The position numbers and the translations under genes were made by a program. This document shows positions 8,124 to 16,441 of a stretch of DNA of 64,000 bases, one piece after another. The stretch spans positions 62,001 through 126,000 of the forward strand of contig JANNKH010000106.1 of the NCBI GenBank assembly GCA_031396205.1, read 5' to 3'. This DNA comes from CAISIP01 sp031396205 (GTDB lineage Bacteria > Pseudomonadota > Gammaproteobacteria > Burkholderiales > Burkholderiaceae_C). The notes beneath the pieces are model-generated. The model had not been told where the DNA came from, did no database searches, and saw only the letters and a program-made list of their open reading frames with translations. Each line of letters opens with the position of its first letter. Position 1 is the first letter of the stretch.

Positions 8124-9787
8124 GGCACCGTGACTTCGCCGTTATCGCCATCCACGCGGATGCGGTCGCCGTCGTGGATGCGCTCGGTCGCCTCGCGCGT
8201 GCCGACGACACCGGGAATGCCGTACTCGCGCGCGACGATGGCCGCGTGCGACAGCAGGCCGCCGTTGTCGGTGACGATGCCGCCCAGCAGCGGCAGCAGG
8301 ATATTGAATGCCTCGCTGGTCGACTCGGTGACGAGGATGTCGCCCTTGTTGATGCGGTCGAACTCGGACGGGCCGGACACGCGGCGCGCCGGCCCTTCGT
8401 ACAAGCCTTTGCTTGCAGCCAGACCGTACAGGATCATGCCTGGCGGCCGCGCCTGCGCGCTGCCGAACACATGATCCAGTGTGATGAACAGGGCCCGCAT
8501 CACACGTGCGGCCGGCGCAGGCAGGCTGGCCAGGTCGGGCGGTGCCGGTGCTGGTGGACCCAGGGTGGGCGGGGCATCCCTGGCCGTGAAACGGGCCCGG
8601 TATGCGGCGCGATCGGCCAGATCGTCCGCGCCCGGGCCGCCTTCACCGGCGACCAGTGCCGTCATTTCGTCCAGACTGGCGTCGAGCATCCATGCGGCAT
8701 CGGCGATGCGGTCCCGGCCGGCGACACGCCGTCCGGCAGCCAGCGCTGCGCGACGCATCAGGCCGGCGGCCCAGATGTCGCTGTAGACGCCACGTTCGTC
8801 GCGCAGGCGGTAGGTCAGGCGTGCCTCGGTCAACAGATCGTCGAAAGCGGCTTGGTGCTGCGCTGGCACCTGGTCGCGTACCTCGGCGATACGTGCCTGC
8901 ATGTCCGGGGCGGACGGGGCCTGGTTGAACACGGCGACATTGATCGCGCGCAACAACGCGTCCGGCAGTTCCAGCGCCGTTGGTTCGGCGATATCGAAAC
9001 CGTCGACGAGGCGGTAGCCGACCAGATCGAGATAGCCGTTGACGGCTTGTCCCGCCTCGCCCGTCAACGCGCGCAGGCGCGCCAGCACTTGGACCGGATT
9101 GCCACTGGCCGCCAGCAAGTCGGCCGGGTCGCCATCGGATGCCAGCACCTCGCGTGCGGCGGAGTCCTCGGCAAACGCCCTTTTGAGCACGTCCATCTCG
9201 GCCGAGCCGCCTGCCGATACCTGGGCGGAGCCACTCAGCAGGCCCAGCAGATCGGCATGCGGCAGGCCCGTCCATTCGCCCACGTGGGCCAGGAAGTCGC
9301 CAGTGGGCAGCAGCGCACCGGCGGTATGGCGCATGTGCTGGGCGACCATTGCCGCGTGGTGGTCACGGCAACGTACCAGGTAGGCTACCAGCGCACCGTC
9401 GGACAGGGCGTCCGGATCGACGGCCTGCAGTTCCCGGTGCTGGCGGATCGATGCCGGTTTGTGTACCGTGTCCCACTCGTGCAGTTGTTCGCGCCAGAGT
9501 TTGTGCGCAAACACCTGTTCGGCTCGCGCAACGCGCGCAGGGAACTCGGCGTGCGGCGTGGGCAGCACCTGGTTGTAGCCAAATCCGTTGGCATAACCCA
9601 TTTGCAGGCCGTCGATCAACAGGCCGTAGTACAGCGCAAAATCATGGGTGCCACTCTTGAACGAATGCGAATGCGTCTCTTGAAAATAGCGGGTCATGGG
9701 CCGCGGAAAATGCACGGCATCCTGCGTCCAGGATCCGGGCCCGGGCGGCTCGAACGGGCCAGGTTTCAAGGGGTCTGACACATTCAT
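8120..9787 (-). CDS. PEP-utilizing (phosphohistidine) enzyme, substrate-binding plus His domain
   Basis: 555 residues; the first gene of the two-gene unit. The C-terminal about 90 residues are the PEP-utilising mobile domain with the phosphohistidine motif GGLLSHAAIVAREYGIPGVV (His514). The long helical N-terminal region (residues 30-440) resembles the acceptor-substrate domain of rifampicin-phosphotransferase-like and PEP-synthase-like enzymes. It has no ATP-grasp module of its own. The ATG at 9787 has a strong AAGGAG eight bases upstream; further upstream frame is low quality. It probably transfers phosphate from His514 to an unidentified small acceptor. Confidence 0.85.
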   Translation of the reverse strand: MNVSDPLKPGPFEPPGPGSWTQDAVHFPRPMTRYFQETHSHSFKSGTHDFALYYGLLIDGLQMGYANGFGYNQVLPTPHAEFPARVARAEQVFAHKLWREQLHEWDTVHKPASIRQHRELQAVDPDALSDGALVAYLVRCRDHHAAMVAQHMRHTAGALLPTGDFLAHVGEWTGLPHADLLGLLSGSAQVSAGGSAEMDVLKRAFAEDSAAREVLASDGDPADLLAASGNPVQVLARLRALTGEAGQAVNGYLDLVGYRLVDGFDIAEPTALELPDALLRAINVAVFNQAPSAPDMQARIAEVRDQVPAQHQAAFDDLLTEARLTYRLRDERGVYSDIWAAGLMRRAALAAGRRVAGRDRIADAAWMLDASLDEMTALVAGEGGPGADDLADRAAYRARFTARDAPPTLGPPAPAPPDLASLPAPAARVMRALFITLDHVFGSAQARPPGMILYGLAASKGLYEGPARRVSGPSEFDRINKGDILVTESTSEAFNILLPLLGGIVTDNGGLLSHAAIVAREYGIPGVVGTREATERIHDGDRIRVDGDNGEVTVP

Positions 9788-10005
9788 TTTTTCTCCTTCG
9801 CGGCTATTGCTATGCGCCGGTTTGCATGATGCCGGTCGGCCTGCCTGCGGGCCGAGGGCGGGCGGGCGACCATGTGGTGGGCAAGGCAATAGTCGCAGAA
9901 AAGGTCGTCACCCGCCAGTCGTGGTGCTGGCCGAACCCGTTGCGTGCAACAAACCGGGCTCTCGGGTTTGGGCACAACCGCTTCGCGGCGGCAATGCGGT
10001 TCGGG

Positions 10006-10917
10006 TCAGAACACGGAAAGGCCGGTTCGGCCGACAAACAGTTCCAACGCCCGTCGCGCTGCGACGGAGTTGCCAGTCTCGTCCAGCCCGGGTGACCAGG
10101 CGCACAGCACCAGTTGTCCCGGTACGATGGCGATGATGGCGCCGCCAACGCCGCTCTTGCACGGAATGCCGACCTTGAACGCGAACTCGCCGGCCGCATC
10201 GTAGGTGCCGCAGGTCAGCATCAGCGAATTGATCCGGCGCGCCTGCTCGCGATCGACAATGCGCCGGCCGTTGCCGGGCTGCTCGCCCCCGTTGGCAAGG
10301 TAGCCGAACGCCTGCGCCAGTTGCGTGCAGTTGGACACGATCGAACACTGCTGGCAGTACAGGGCCAGAACCGCCTCGACATCGTTGTCGATCTGACCAA
10401 AACTCTTGATGAAATTGACGACTGCCGCATTGCGAAAGCCGGTTTCGCGTTCGGAATGCGCCACCTCGTCGTCGAAAACAAATGATTCGCCGTGCAGGTC
10501 GCGGCCGAGCTCCGAGAACACGCGCGCGGTATCGGCATGCGCAGACAACAGCCGGTCGGCTACGCACAAAGCACCTGCGTTGATGAATGGGTTGCGTGGT
10601 TTGCCGCGCTCGCTCTCCAGTTGAACCAGGGAGTTGAAAGGACTTCCCGACGGTTCGCGGCCGATGCGGTCCCACAGCGAAGAACCCAGCGCCTGCAAGC
10701 CGAGCGTGAGGCCCAGCACTTTGGATACGCTCTGGATCGAAAACGGCGTCGTCGCGTCGCCGGCCGACGCCCGCTGGCCATCGATCGCATGCAGGGCGAT
10801 GCCGAATTGCTGCATCGGGACACGGGCCAGCGCCGGGATGTAATTGGCCACCTTGCCGCCGCCGACCAGGGGCGCCACCTCGGCGGCGATGGATTGCAGT
10901 ATCGACTGGTATTTCAT
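10006..10917 (-). CDS. glsA: Glutaminase A
   Basis: 303 residues, full length for the serine-dependent beta-lactamase-fold glutaminases that hydrolyse L-glutamine to glutamate and ammonia in the cytoplasm. The catalytic SxxK motif is FSIQSVSKVL (Ser63, Lys66). Other family blocks are visible: GREPSGSPFNSL, NPFINAGA, NCTQLAQAFGYLANGG and KSGVGGAIIAIVPGQ. The start opens at MKYQSILQSI as in relatives. It appears monocistronic. Confidence 0.93.
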   Translation of the reverse strand: MKYQSILQSIAAEVAPLVGGGKVANYIPALARVPMQQFGIALHAIDGQRASAGDATTPFSIQSVSKVLGLTLGLQALGSSLWDRIGREPSGSPFNSLVQLESERGKPRNPFINAGALCVADRLLSAHADTARVFSELGRDLHGESFVFDDEVAHSERETGFRNAAVVNFIKSFGQIDNDVEAVLALYCQQCSIVSNCTQLAQAFGYLANGGEQPGNGRRIVDREQARRINSLMLTCGTYDAAGEFAFKVGIPCKSGVGGAIIAIVPGQLVLCAWSPGLDETGNSVAARRALELFVGRTGLSVF

Positions 10918-11065
10918 GGGTGGAAACCGGGTTTGCCGCGGATGCGCCGCGGGTCGTGGCCGATCATCCCACGTTGCGCCGGCGTCCGGCCCGTGGCCGG
11001 CCCGCACAAACAGGCAACCGCGCGATAGCGCGATGGCGCGATGCGGCGCTTCCCGCCTGCAGTAG

Positions 11066-11701
11066 CTACGCCGTGTGCTTGCCGGGATGGGCCGCGCGCC
11101 GTAGGGCGGCGTGGGTACGCATCCCGCGCTGGTTATGCCATTCAAGCCAGCCCAGCATCGGCAAATTGGGCTGGCGTTGTACGCCCTCGAGCACGAACGG
11201 ACCCGGCAGACGGAGCAGCCCGATCGCGATGCGCTGCTTGTAAAGCCGGGGCCGGAACGGACCCTCCGGGCCCAGGGTGAAACCTTCGTCCAGGCGGGCG
11301 GCACATCGTGCGCAATGGCTGAGCCAATACGCGCCACTGCCCTTGGCGCTCTGATCGCTCCGCCAGCGGCCCTTGCTGAACAGGCGTGCCGCCTTGTCGA
11401 CATCGGGCGGTAGCGTCACGATCTGGCGCAACAGTGTCGTGGGTGCATTCTGGACCTCGAACTCGGGCAGGCCCATCATCGCGAACACCGGCGTGCGCTG
11501 GCCACAATGCGGGCAGTCGACGCCAGCGCGCAACAGCAGCAGTTCCTGGCATAGCACCGGCGAGCCTCTGGCGCCGCCGCGCTTGGCGGGCTGCACATCG
11601 TCGAGCATCGTGTCGGCGTCGACGGCGAGCGGGTCGTGTTTGACATCGCCCGGTCGGCGCGGCCGGCGGGCACTGCTGCGGGGGGTGCTGTTGGAGCTCA
11701 T
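11066..11701 (-). CDS. Conserved hypothetical protein with a CPxCG zinc-ribbon-like motif
   Basis: 211 residues, basic N-terminus, one CPHCGQRTPVF knuckle and a second CARCAARL pair about 70 residues later, spacing compatible with a split zinc ribbon. No other domain recognised. The exact start is uncertain: ATGs at 11701 and 11707 are both possible and neither has a clear Shine-Dalgarno. Coding is supported by the long open frame with strong third-position GC and by the ordered Cys pairs. Function unknown. Confidence 0.55.
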   Translation of the reverse strand: MSSNSTPRSSARRPRRPGDVKHDPLAVDADTMLDDVQPAKRGGARGSPVLCQELLLLRAGVDCPHCGQRTPVFAMMGLPEFEVQNAPTTLLRQIVTLPPDVDKAARLFSKGRWRSDQSAKGSGAYWLSHCARCAARLDEGFTLGPEGPFRPRLYKQRIAIGLLRLPGPFVLEGVQRQPNLPMLGWLEWHNQRGMRTHAALRRAAHPGKHTA

Positions 11702-11899
11702 GGGCATCAGTGTGGCCCAAATATGCCTGGAGGCCAAGTTTTGCGTTTTGGGTTTGCGTTTTGGGACGTCAAGCGGCCGCGTTCAGCGCCATGGCTTTGA
11801 GCCTTGCATCGCAATCGCGATACGCCTTGTTCCAAGAAGCGCTTGGCACGAAGAAACCGGGCAGTTCACCTTGCCCGCTCTGGTCGACCGGCGCCGCGC

Positions 11900-12226
11900 T
11901 CAAGCCTGGAGCAACTGCGCTCCAGCCTCCTCATACCCGCGCTGGCGCAAGGACGCCGCCAGCCAGCGATTGCCGAACCGTCCGCGCACCAGTGCCAGTA
12001 TGAGTGCAGCGATCACGGCAGCGGTTGCCGGGTTGGTATCGTGTTGTCCGCTCGCAATGCCGGCACCCAGCCACAGTGCGAGCTCGAGCGTCAGCAGCGC
12101 CAGCACATGTGGAAACCACATCCGATGGGCGGCGGCCCACAACGAACCAAACAGGAAGGCGGGCCATGAGAAACCGCGTTTGACCGACACCACGCCCCGC
12201 CTTGGGTTGAAAAACAAGTGCTTCAT
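11900..12226 (-). CDS. DUF2628 domain membrane protein
   Basis: 108 residues with the DUF2628 pattern: a short basic opening (FNPRRGVVSVKRGFSWPAFL), two to three hydrophobic helices and a hydrophilic tail ending in a G-Y-x-E element. Members are small inner-membrane proteins of unknown function. The start is firm because AAGGAGAC precedes the ATG by about seven bases. Confidence 0.8.
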   Translation of the reverse strand: MKHLFFNPRRGVVSVKRGFSWPAFLFGSLWAAAHRMWFPHVLALLTLELALWLGAGIASGQHDTNPATAAVIAALILALVRGRFGNRWLAASLRQRGYEEAGAQLLQA

Positions 12227-12505
12227 GGCAGTCTCCTTTTGCGAACCCAACTCCAGCCTGCATCGGGACTCAAGGTCTGGCCACACGCGCCGATTGACCG
12301 GATTGTCGAATCGACCCTGCGGGGACAGTATTTGCATCAGCCATTCACGCTCTTGCTGCAGTCGGTCCGCATATCATGCAAACGAAAGAAGACTGTGGCC
12401 AGCCCCTTTTTTGGGGATGCGCCGCTCGGCCATGCGGCTCGCCAAAGCCGGTTGCTGCGCGAGCAGGTTCGACGCCTCTGCGCTTTCGCACAGAGGCGGA
12501 CCTCC

Positions 12506-12976
12506 TCATGCGCGGCGGGATGGCTTCTTGTCGCGGTGGTAGTTCAGCGCCGCACGGATGCAAAGCGCCAATGCGTCTGAGTCGGGCGCTTCATGCGGCG
12601 CGAACACGATGGCGCGATTGCCCTCGAATCGAAAGCCGCGCGGGAACAGGGTTCTGAAGGTATCGACCAGATGGGTATTGCAATTGAAATACAAGGCACA
12701 AGCGCCCGCCTGCGCGGGTGGCAGGGCCTTTTTCCAGCCCAGCCGAATCGTGCTGCCACTGCGCGAATGCGTCGTGAGATAGGCCGGCTCGCCCCATTTC
12801 AGCGTTTCCTCGAGCGGACCTGCGCCGTCGGTTCGCTCGGCCACCTCGAAGATCAGCGCGCGCACGGCCATCAATGAGCTGCGCGCGGCTGGGGGGAAGG
12901 CCGCAAACGCCTGCGCCACCGCAGGGTCGGCGAACGGCCGTTCTGCAGCCGGCGTGTGATCGCGCGTCACGGCCAC
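12506..12976 (-). CDS. DUF1801 domain protein
   Basis: 156-residue soluble protein of the YdhG/DUF1801 type: the fold begins AVAQAFAAFPPAARSSLMAV and includes EETLKWGEPAYLT, IRLGWKK and a C-terminal helical segment. Biochemical role unknown. Its start overlaps the end of the DUF3750 gene by 10 bases, so the two are probably translated from one mRNA. Confidence 0.8.
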   Translation of the reverse strand: MAVTRDHTPAAERPFADPAVAQAFAAFPPAARSSLMAVRALIFEVAERTDGAGPLEETLKWGEPAYLTTHSRSGSTIRLGWKKALPPAQAGACALYFNCNTHLVDTFRTLFPRGFRFEGNRAIVFAPHEAPDSDALALCIRAALNYHRDKKPSRRA

Positions 12977-13737
12977 ACACCCAGGCCAGGCAAACGCAGC
13001 CGGCCGTCGTTGACGTCGATCCCGAAGGCCAGGCCGAGCAGGTTGATCTCCAAGCCTTCCTCTTCAGCCACCGCTATTCCCACCACGCCTGCCAGTGAGA
13101 CCTGCCAGCCGCTGCCACTGGGGGCACGGGCGATAAAGGTGGTGGGGCCCAGGTAGTCTTTGCCGATGGCGGTCGGCGGCAGGTCGAGCCCCAGTTCGGG
13201 TACCTGGCGGGCGACAAAGGCGACGAAGGTATTGCTGTTGGGGCCGGGCCAAAGCCGGTATTGGGTGCCCCAGGGATACGCTGCCACTGCCGCCTCGATA
13301 CGGTCGATCAGTGCATCCACGCCCGGGCCGCGATGCTCGACCAGCAACTGCGGCGCGGCGCCGAACCAGTGCGCGTCGGGAGCGCGGCTATCAGAGGCCA
13401 CCACGGCGTCCCCTCCCTGATAGGCGCGCCAGCCAATCTTCTGGTAGGTGGTGTAGCTGTCAGCGTCGGAGCGCTTGACGGCGATCCACGGATGGATGCC
13501 GAATGCGCCGCGCCAGCGTACCGTGCGGGCGCCATACACCTGGACCACTGCTTCGCGTACCAGCGCCGGATCGGGCGCCTGGCCAGTGCTTTCGCGACGC
13601 GTCTGGTGCCAGGGTGTGCGCAGATCGATGTCGCCAAACGCCAGCACTCCAATCGGCCCCATCAGCAGCAGCATGACCATCCCCACCAGCCCGGCGGGCC
13701 AGCGCAGCCAGCGAGGGCTTAGAGGTGTTGTTGTCAT
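12967..13737 (-). CDS. DUF3750 domain protein
   Basis: 256 residues with one N-terminal membrane anchor (about residues 14-35) and a periplasmic body. Conserved wording VQVYGARTVRWRGAFGIHPWIAVKR, YQKIGWRA and PGPNSNTFVAFVARQVPELG identifies DUF3750; function unknown. The chosen ATG (MTTTPLSPRW) places the anchor directly after a short basic start; the longer frame to 13998 has no family features. Co-oriented and overlapping with the DUF1801 gene. Confidence 0.82.
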   Translation of the reverse strand: MTTTPLSPRWLRWPAGLVGMVMLLLMGPIGVLAFGDIDLRTPWHQTRRESTGQAPDPALVREAVVQVYGARTVRWRGAFGIHPWIAVKRSDADSYTTYQKIGWRAYQGGDAVVASDSRAPDAHWFGAAPQLLVEHRGPGVDALIDRIEAAVAAYPWGTQYRLWPGPNSNTFVAFVARQVPELGLDLPPTAIGKDYLGPTTFIARAPSGSGWQVSLAGVVGIAVAEEEGLEINLLGLAFGIDVNDGRLRLPGLGVWP

Positions 13738-14030
13738 ACGGACAGGGGTTGAACGACGGTTGCCGTCGGGTGCGGGCGCTTGCGGCCCCTGGAGGAAGGG
13801 GTGTGGCGGCCTGCCGAACGCGGAGCAGCTTTGGCGCTTTGACGGGCGAACGCTTGCATGCACGCATTCTGGCATGTGCAGCGCGCTTCGCGCATCCCCT
13901 GCCGACGAGGCCTCGGCCGCGCCAGGGTCACCAGCGCCGCTTGCCGCGCTGACCGACGGCGGCCACGGGAGAACAGGTTTGACGGTAGTTGCCGGCACCC
14001 ATCGCGCAGGGGATGGCGTGGTGTCGATGG

Positions 14031-15251
14031 TCAGTCCGCCGGTGGCGGCAATATCTCAAGTCGGCGGACCGCCGATGCCCAAATTATCCAGGCCTGCAGC
14101 AGGAAGCCGCCGAACGCCAGCAGCAGGCAAGCGGCTTCGCCCCACCGTGCGCCGACCAGGCCGCCCAACGCCGCGCCCAGTGGCCGTGCGCCCTGGCCGC
14201 CGGTCAGGAATATCGCAGAAACCCGCGCCAGCATCGCGTTGGGTGTCACGGTCTGGCGCAAGGTAGTGGAGGTGATGGTCCAGATGATCGGTCCGGCGCC
14301 GAACAGGAAAAAAGCGATACCCGCCAGCAGGCCGGACGGCAGCAGCAGCGTGGTCACCATGGTCAGCTGCGCCAGCACCGACACCGCCGGTCCGAGCATG
14401 ATGGCCTGGCCGAAGGGCATGGCACCCATTACGCGCCGCGCCACCAGCGCGCCTGCGATCATTCCCCCGCCGTAGGCCGCCAGCGTTAACCCGACGCCGC
14501 CAGCGCTCAAGCCCAGCACGCGAATCGCATAGGGCACATAGGCGGCCTGCAGCACGAACCACGACAGGTTCCACGCCACACTGGTGGCAAAGATGGGCCG
14601 CAGCAGCGGATGGTGCCGCACGAGGGAGGCGCCATCGCGCAACTCCAGCAGCACATGGCGCGGTGCGGGCCGCGCGCGTTCGGGCTCGTGCAGGCGCCAC
14701 AGCAGCACCAGCGCCGACAATGACAAGGCGGTCGCCAGTGCGAAAGCGGCCGACGCACCGAGCCAGGAAACCAGCGAACCGGCCAGTGCCGGACCGGCTG
14801 CGAAGGCGATACTGCGCGCCAGTTCAAGCCGGCCATTGGCCTGCGCCAGTTGCTCGCGCGGCACCAGCGCCGGAGTCAATGCCGGCGCAGCCACGCTGAA
14901 GCCGACCGTGCCCACCGCGCCCAAAAAGCCCAGCAGCGCCAGCAGGCTGATCGATACCTGGCCGGCCAGTACCAGCGCCAGCATGCCGACAAAGGCCAGC
15001 AGCCGCAACGTCTCGGCCCATACCAGCAGCCGGCGCCGGGAACTGCGGTCAGCCCATAACCCGAGCGGAATCGAAAGCAACAGGAACGGCAAGGTTTGTG
15101 CCGTGCCCAGCAGGCCTACCTCTCCCGGCCCCGCGCCCAGCAGCAGCACGGCGACGATGGGGGTCGCGGCCAGACTCAGCTGTTCGGCCGATTGTGCCGC
15201 CAGGTTGGACCAGGCCAGGTGGTTGAACGCGCGTGGCAAAGGGATTGGCAT
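14031..15251 (-). CDS. MFS transporter (enterobactin-exporter-like)
   Basis: 406 residues with about twelve hydrophobic helices and the MFS loop 2-3 motif (GLWADRSSRRRLLVWAE). The opening FNHLAWSNLAAQSAEQLSLA and the placement of charged loops fit the EntS/MFS_3 group of exporters. The substrate is unknown. The start is the ATG immediately before the first helix; extension upstream to 15416 is basic and unstructured. No neighbour suggests a siderophore. Confidence 0.85.
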   Translation of the reverse strand: MPIPLPRAFNHLAWSNLAAQSAEQLSLAATPIVAVLLLGAGPGEVGLLGTAQTLPFLLLSIPLGLWADRSSRRRLLVWAETLRLLAFVGMLALVLAGQVSISLLALLGFLGAVGTVGFSVAAPALTPALVPREQLAQANGRLELARSIAFAAGPALAGSLVSWLGASAAFALATALSLSALVLLWRLHEPERARPAPRHVLLELRDGASLVRHHPLLRPIFATSVAWNLSWFVLQAAYVPYAIRVLGLSAGGVGLTLAAYGGGMIAGALVARRVMGAMPFGQAIMLGPAVSVLAQLTMVTTLLLPSGLLAGIAFFLFGAGPIIWTITSTTLRQTVTPNAMLARVSAIFLTGGQGARPLGAALGGLVGARWGEAACLLLAFGGFLLQAWIIWASAVRRLEILPPPAD

Positions 15252-15577
15252 GGATTGGTGGGGTGATGCATGTCTGGTATGCCGATCATGCCTACGCGAG
15301 CCGATCGAGTTGGCCATTTTCGGCCGCGCGAATGCGATGGACGGCGCTGATGCACCGCCGAGGGGCGACAGCCGCGCCGCGCGTTGGCGTACTACCAACA
15401 CTTTGTCCGACGCCAAGCGCCGGAGTGCGCGAACCGGACACTTCGCCAGTACACTGCCTGGGGGGCATGCTGGCAGCGATTCAGCGGCTCAACGGCAGTT
15501 TCAGGGAGCAATACGCTGGCGTCGGCAGTCCAGTGGTAATGAACGCCACGGGATGGCGGAACTGACGCTTGAACACC
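15252..15577. other. Divergent intergenic region, no gene seen
   Basis: 326 bases between the MFS gene (leftward) and the binding-protein gene (rightward). It must hold both promoters. I see no convincing sigma-70 pair, inverted repeat or RNA gene. The open frames crossing it look like GC-driven chance frames without family features. Confidence 0.4.
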
Positions 15578-16441
15578 ATGATGCGTGGGATAACCAGGAG
15601 AAGTTTCTCCCTGGCGTTGCTGTCGAGCAGTCTGCCGGCCATGCGTGCAATGGCGCAAGTGCAGCCGCCGCTTGCGCTGGAAATCGGGCTGTTGCCCAAC
15701 ATCAGTGTCCGTACCTTGATGGCGCAGTACAAGCCATTGCGCGAGTACCTCGAACGTGAACTGCATGGTCCGGTGCAGTTGTCGACCGCCAACAGCTGGG
15801 CCGAATTTCTCAGGCGGGTCCTGGCGTACGAGTACGACGTGATCGTCACCGCGATCCATGTCGGCCGGCTGGCACAGGTGGATCGCGGTTACCGTCCACT
15901 GGCCCAACTGATGCCCGACATCGAGTGCCTGCTCGTCTGCGCTGCTGCCCGGCCCCTGGTGTCGGTCGCCGCGCTGCGGGGCAAAACCCTGGTGTTGTCG
16001 AATCCGCAGTCGCTTGTTGCAGTGCACGGCTTGAACTGGCTTGCCGGCAATGGACTGCGCCAGCAGCAGGATTTCGCCGTGCTCCACACACCGACCGATG
16101 ACAGCGTCGGCAACCTGCTGGTGCGGGGCGATGCCGTTGCCGCCATTATCAGCAGTGGCGAGTTCCGGGCCATTCCCGAAGCGGTCCGCACCCAGTTGCA
16201 GGTGGTCAACCGGTTTGCCCGCGTACCTGGTTTTGTCATCTTGGCCAATCCCCGGTTGGCGGCCGATGCCACGGCTACAGTCCAGGCGGCGCTGCTGGCG
16301 TTCGATGACCGATCCGCCCAAGGGCGGGACTTTGCGGCGTTGACCGGTCTGCAGGGCATACGCCCCATGATCCCCGGCTTGATGGAGTCGATGGATCCCC
16401 TTGTCGGAGCGACGCGCAAGCTGCTGTCGGTGCCGGCATGA
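15578..16441 (+). CDS. PhnD-like periplasmic substrate-binding protein
   Basis: 287 residues. The N-terminus is signal-like with a twin-arginine (GITRRSFSLALL) and an AMA-like cleavage region. The body matches PhnD/phosphite-phosphonate-type binding proteins (IGLLPNISVRTLMAQYKPLREYL; later YDVIVTAIHVGRLAQ). No ABC permease or ATPase is adjacent; instead its stop overlaps the start of a membrane GGDEF-EAL gene (ATGA at 16438-16441). This suggests the protein presents a ligand to that sensor, a pairing known for other periplasmic-binding-protein/cyclic-di-GMP modules. Ligand unknown. Confidence 0.8.
   Translation: MMRGITRRSFSLALLSSSLPAMRAMAQVQPPLALEIGLLPNISVRTLMAQYKPLREYLERELHGPVQLSTANSWAEFLRRVLAYEYDVIVTAIHVGRLAQVDRGYRPLAQLMPDIECLLVCAAARPLVSVAALRGKTLVLSNPQSLVAVHGLNWLAGNGLRQQQDFAVLHTPTDDSVGNLLVRGDAVAAIISSGEFRAIPEAVRTQLQVVNRFARVPGFVILANPRLAADATATVQAALLAFDDRSAQGRDFAALTGLQGIRPMIPGLMESMDPLVGATRKLLSVPA

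Noticed and set aside
9784..9975. Small minus-strand frame (63 codons) whose stop overlaps the ATG of the phosphohistidine enzyme, with an FCDYCLAHH segment
   Set aside because: The ATGA-type overlap is suggestive, but the sequence is Arg-rich, has no family resemblance, and the strong AAGGAG belongs to the following gene.
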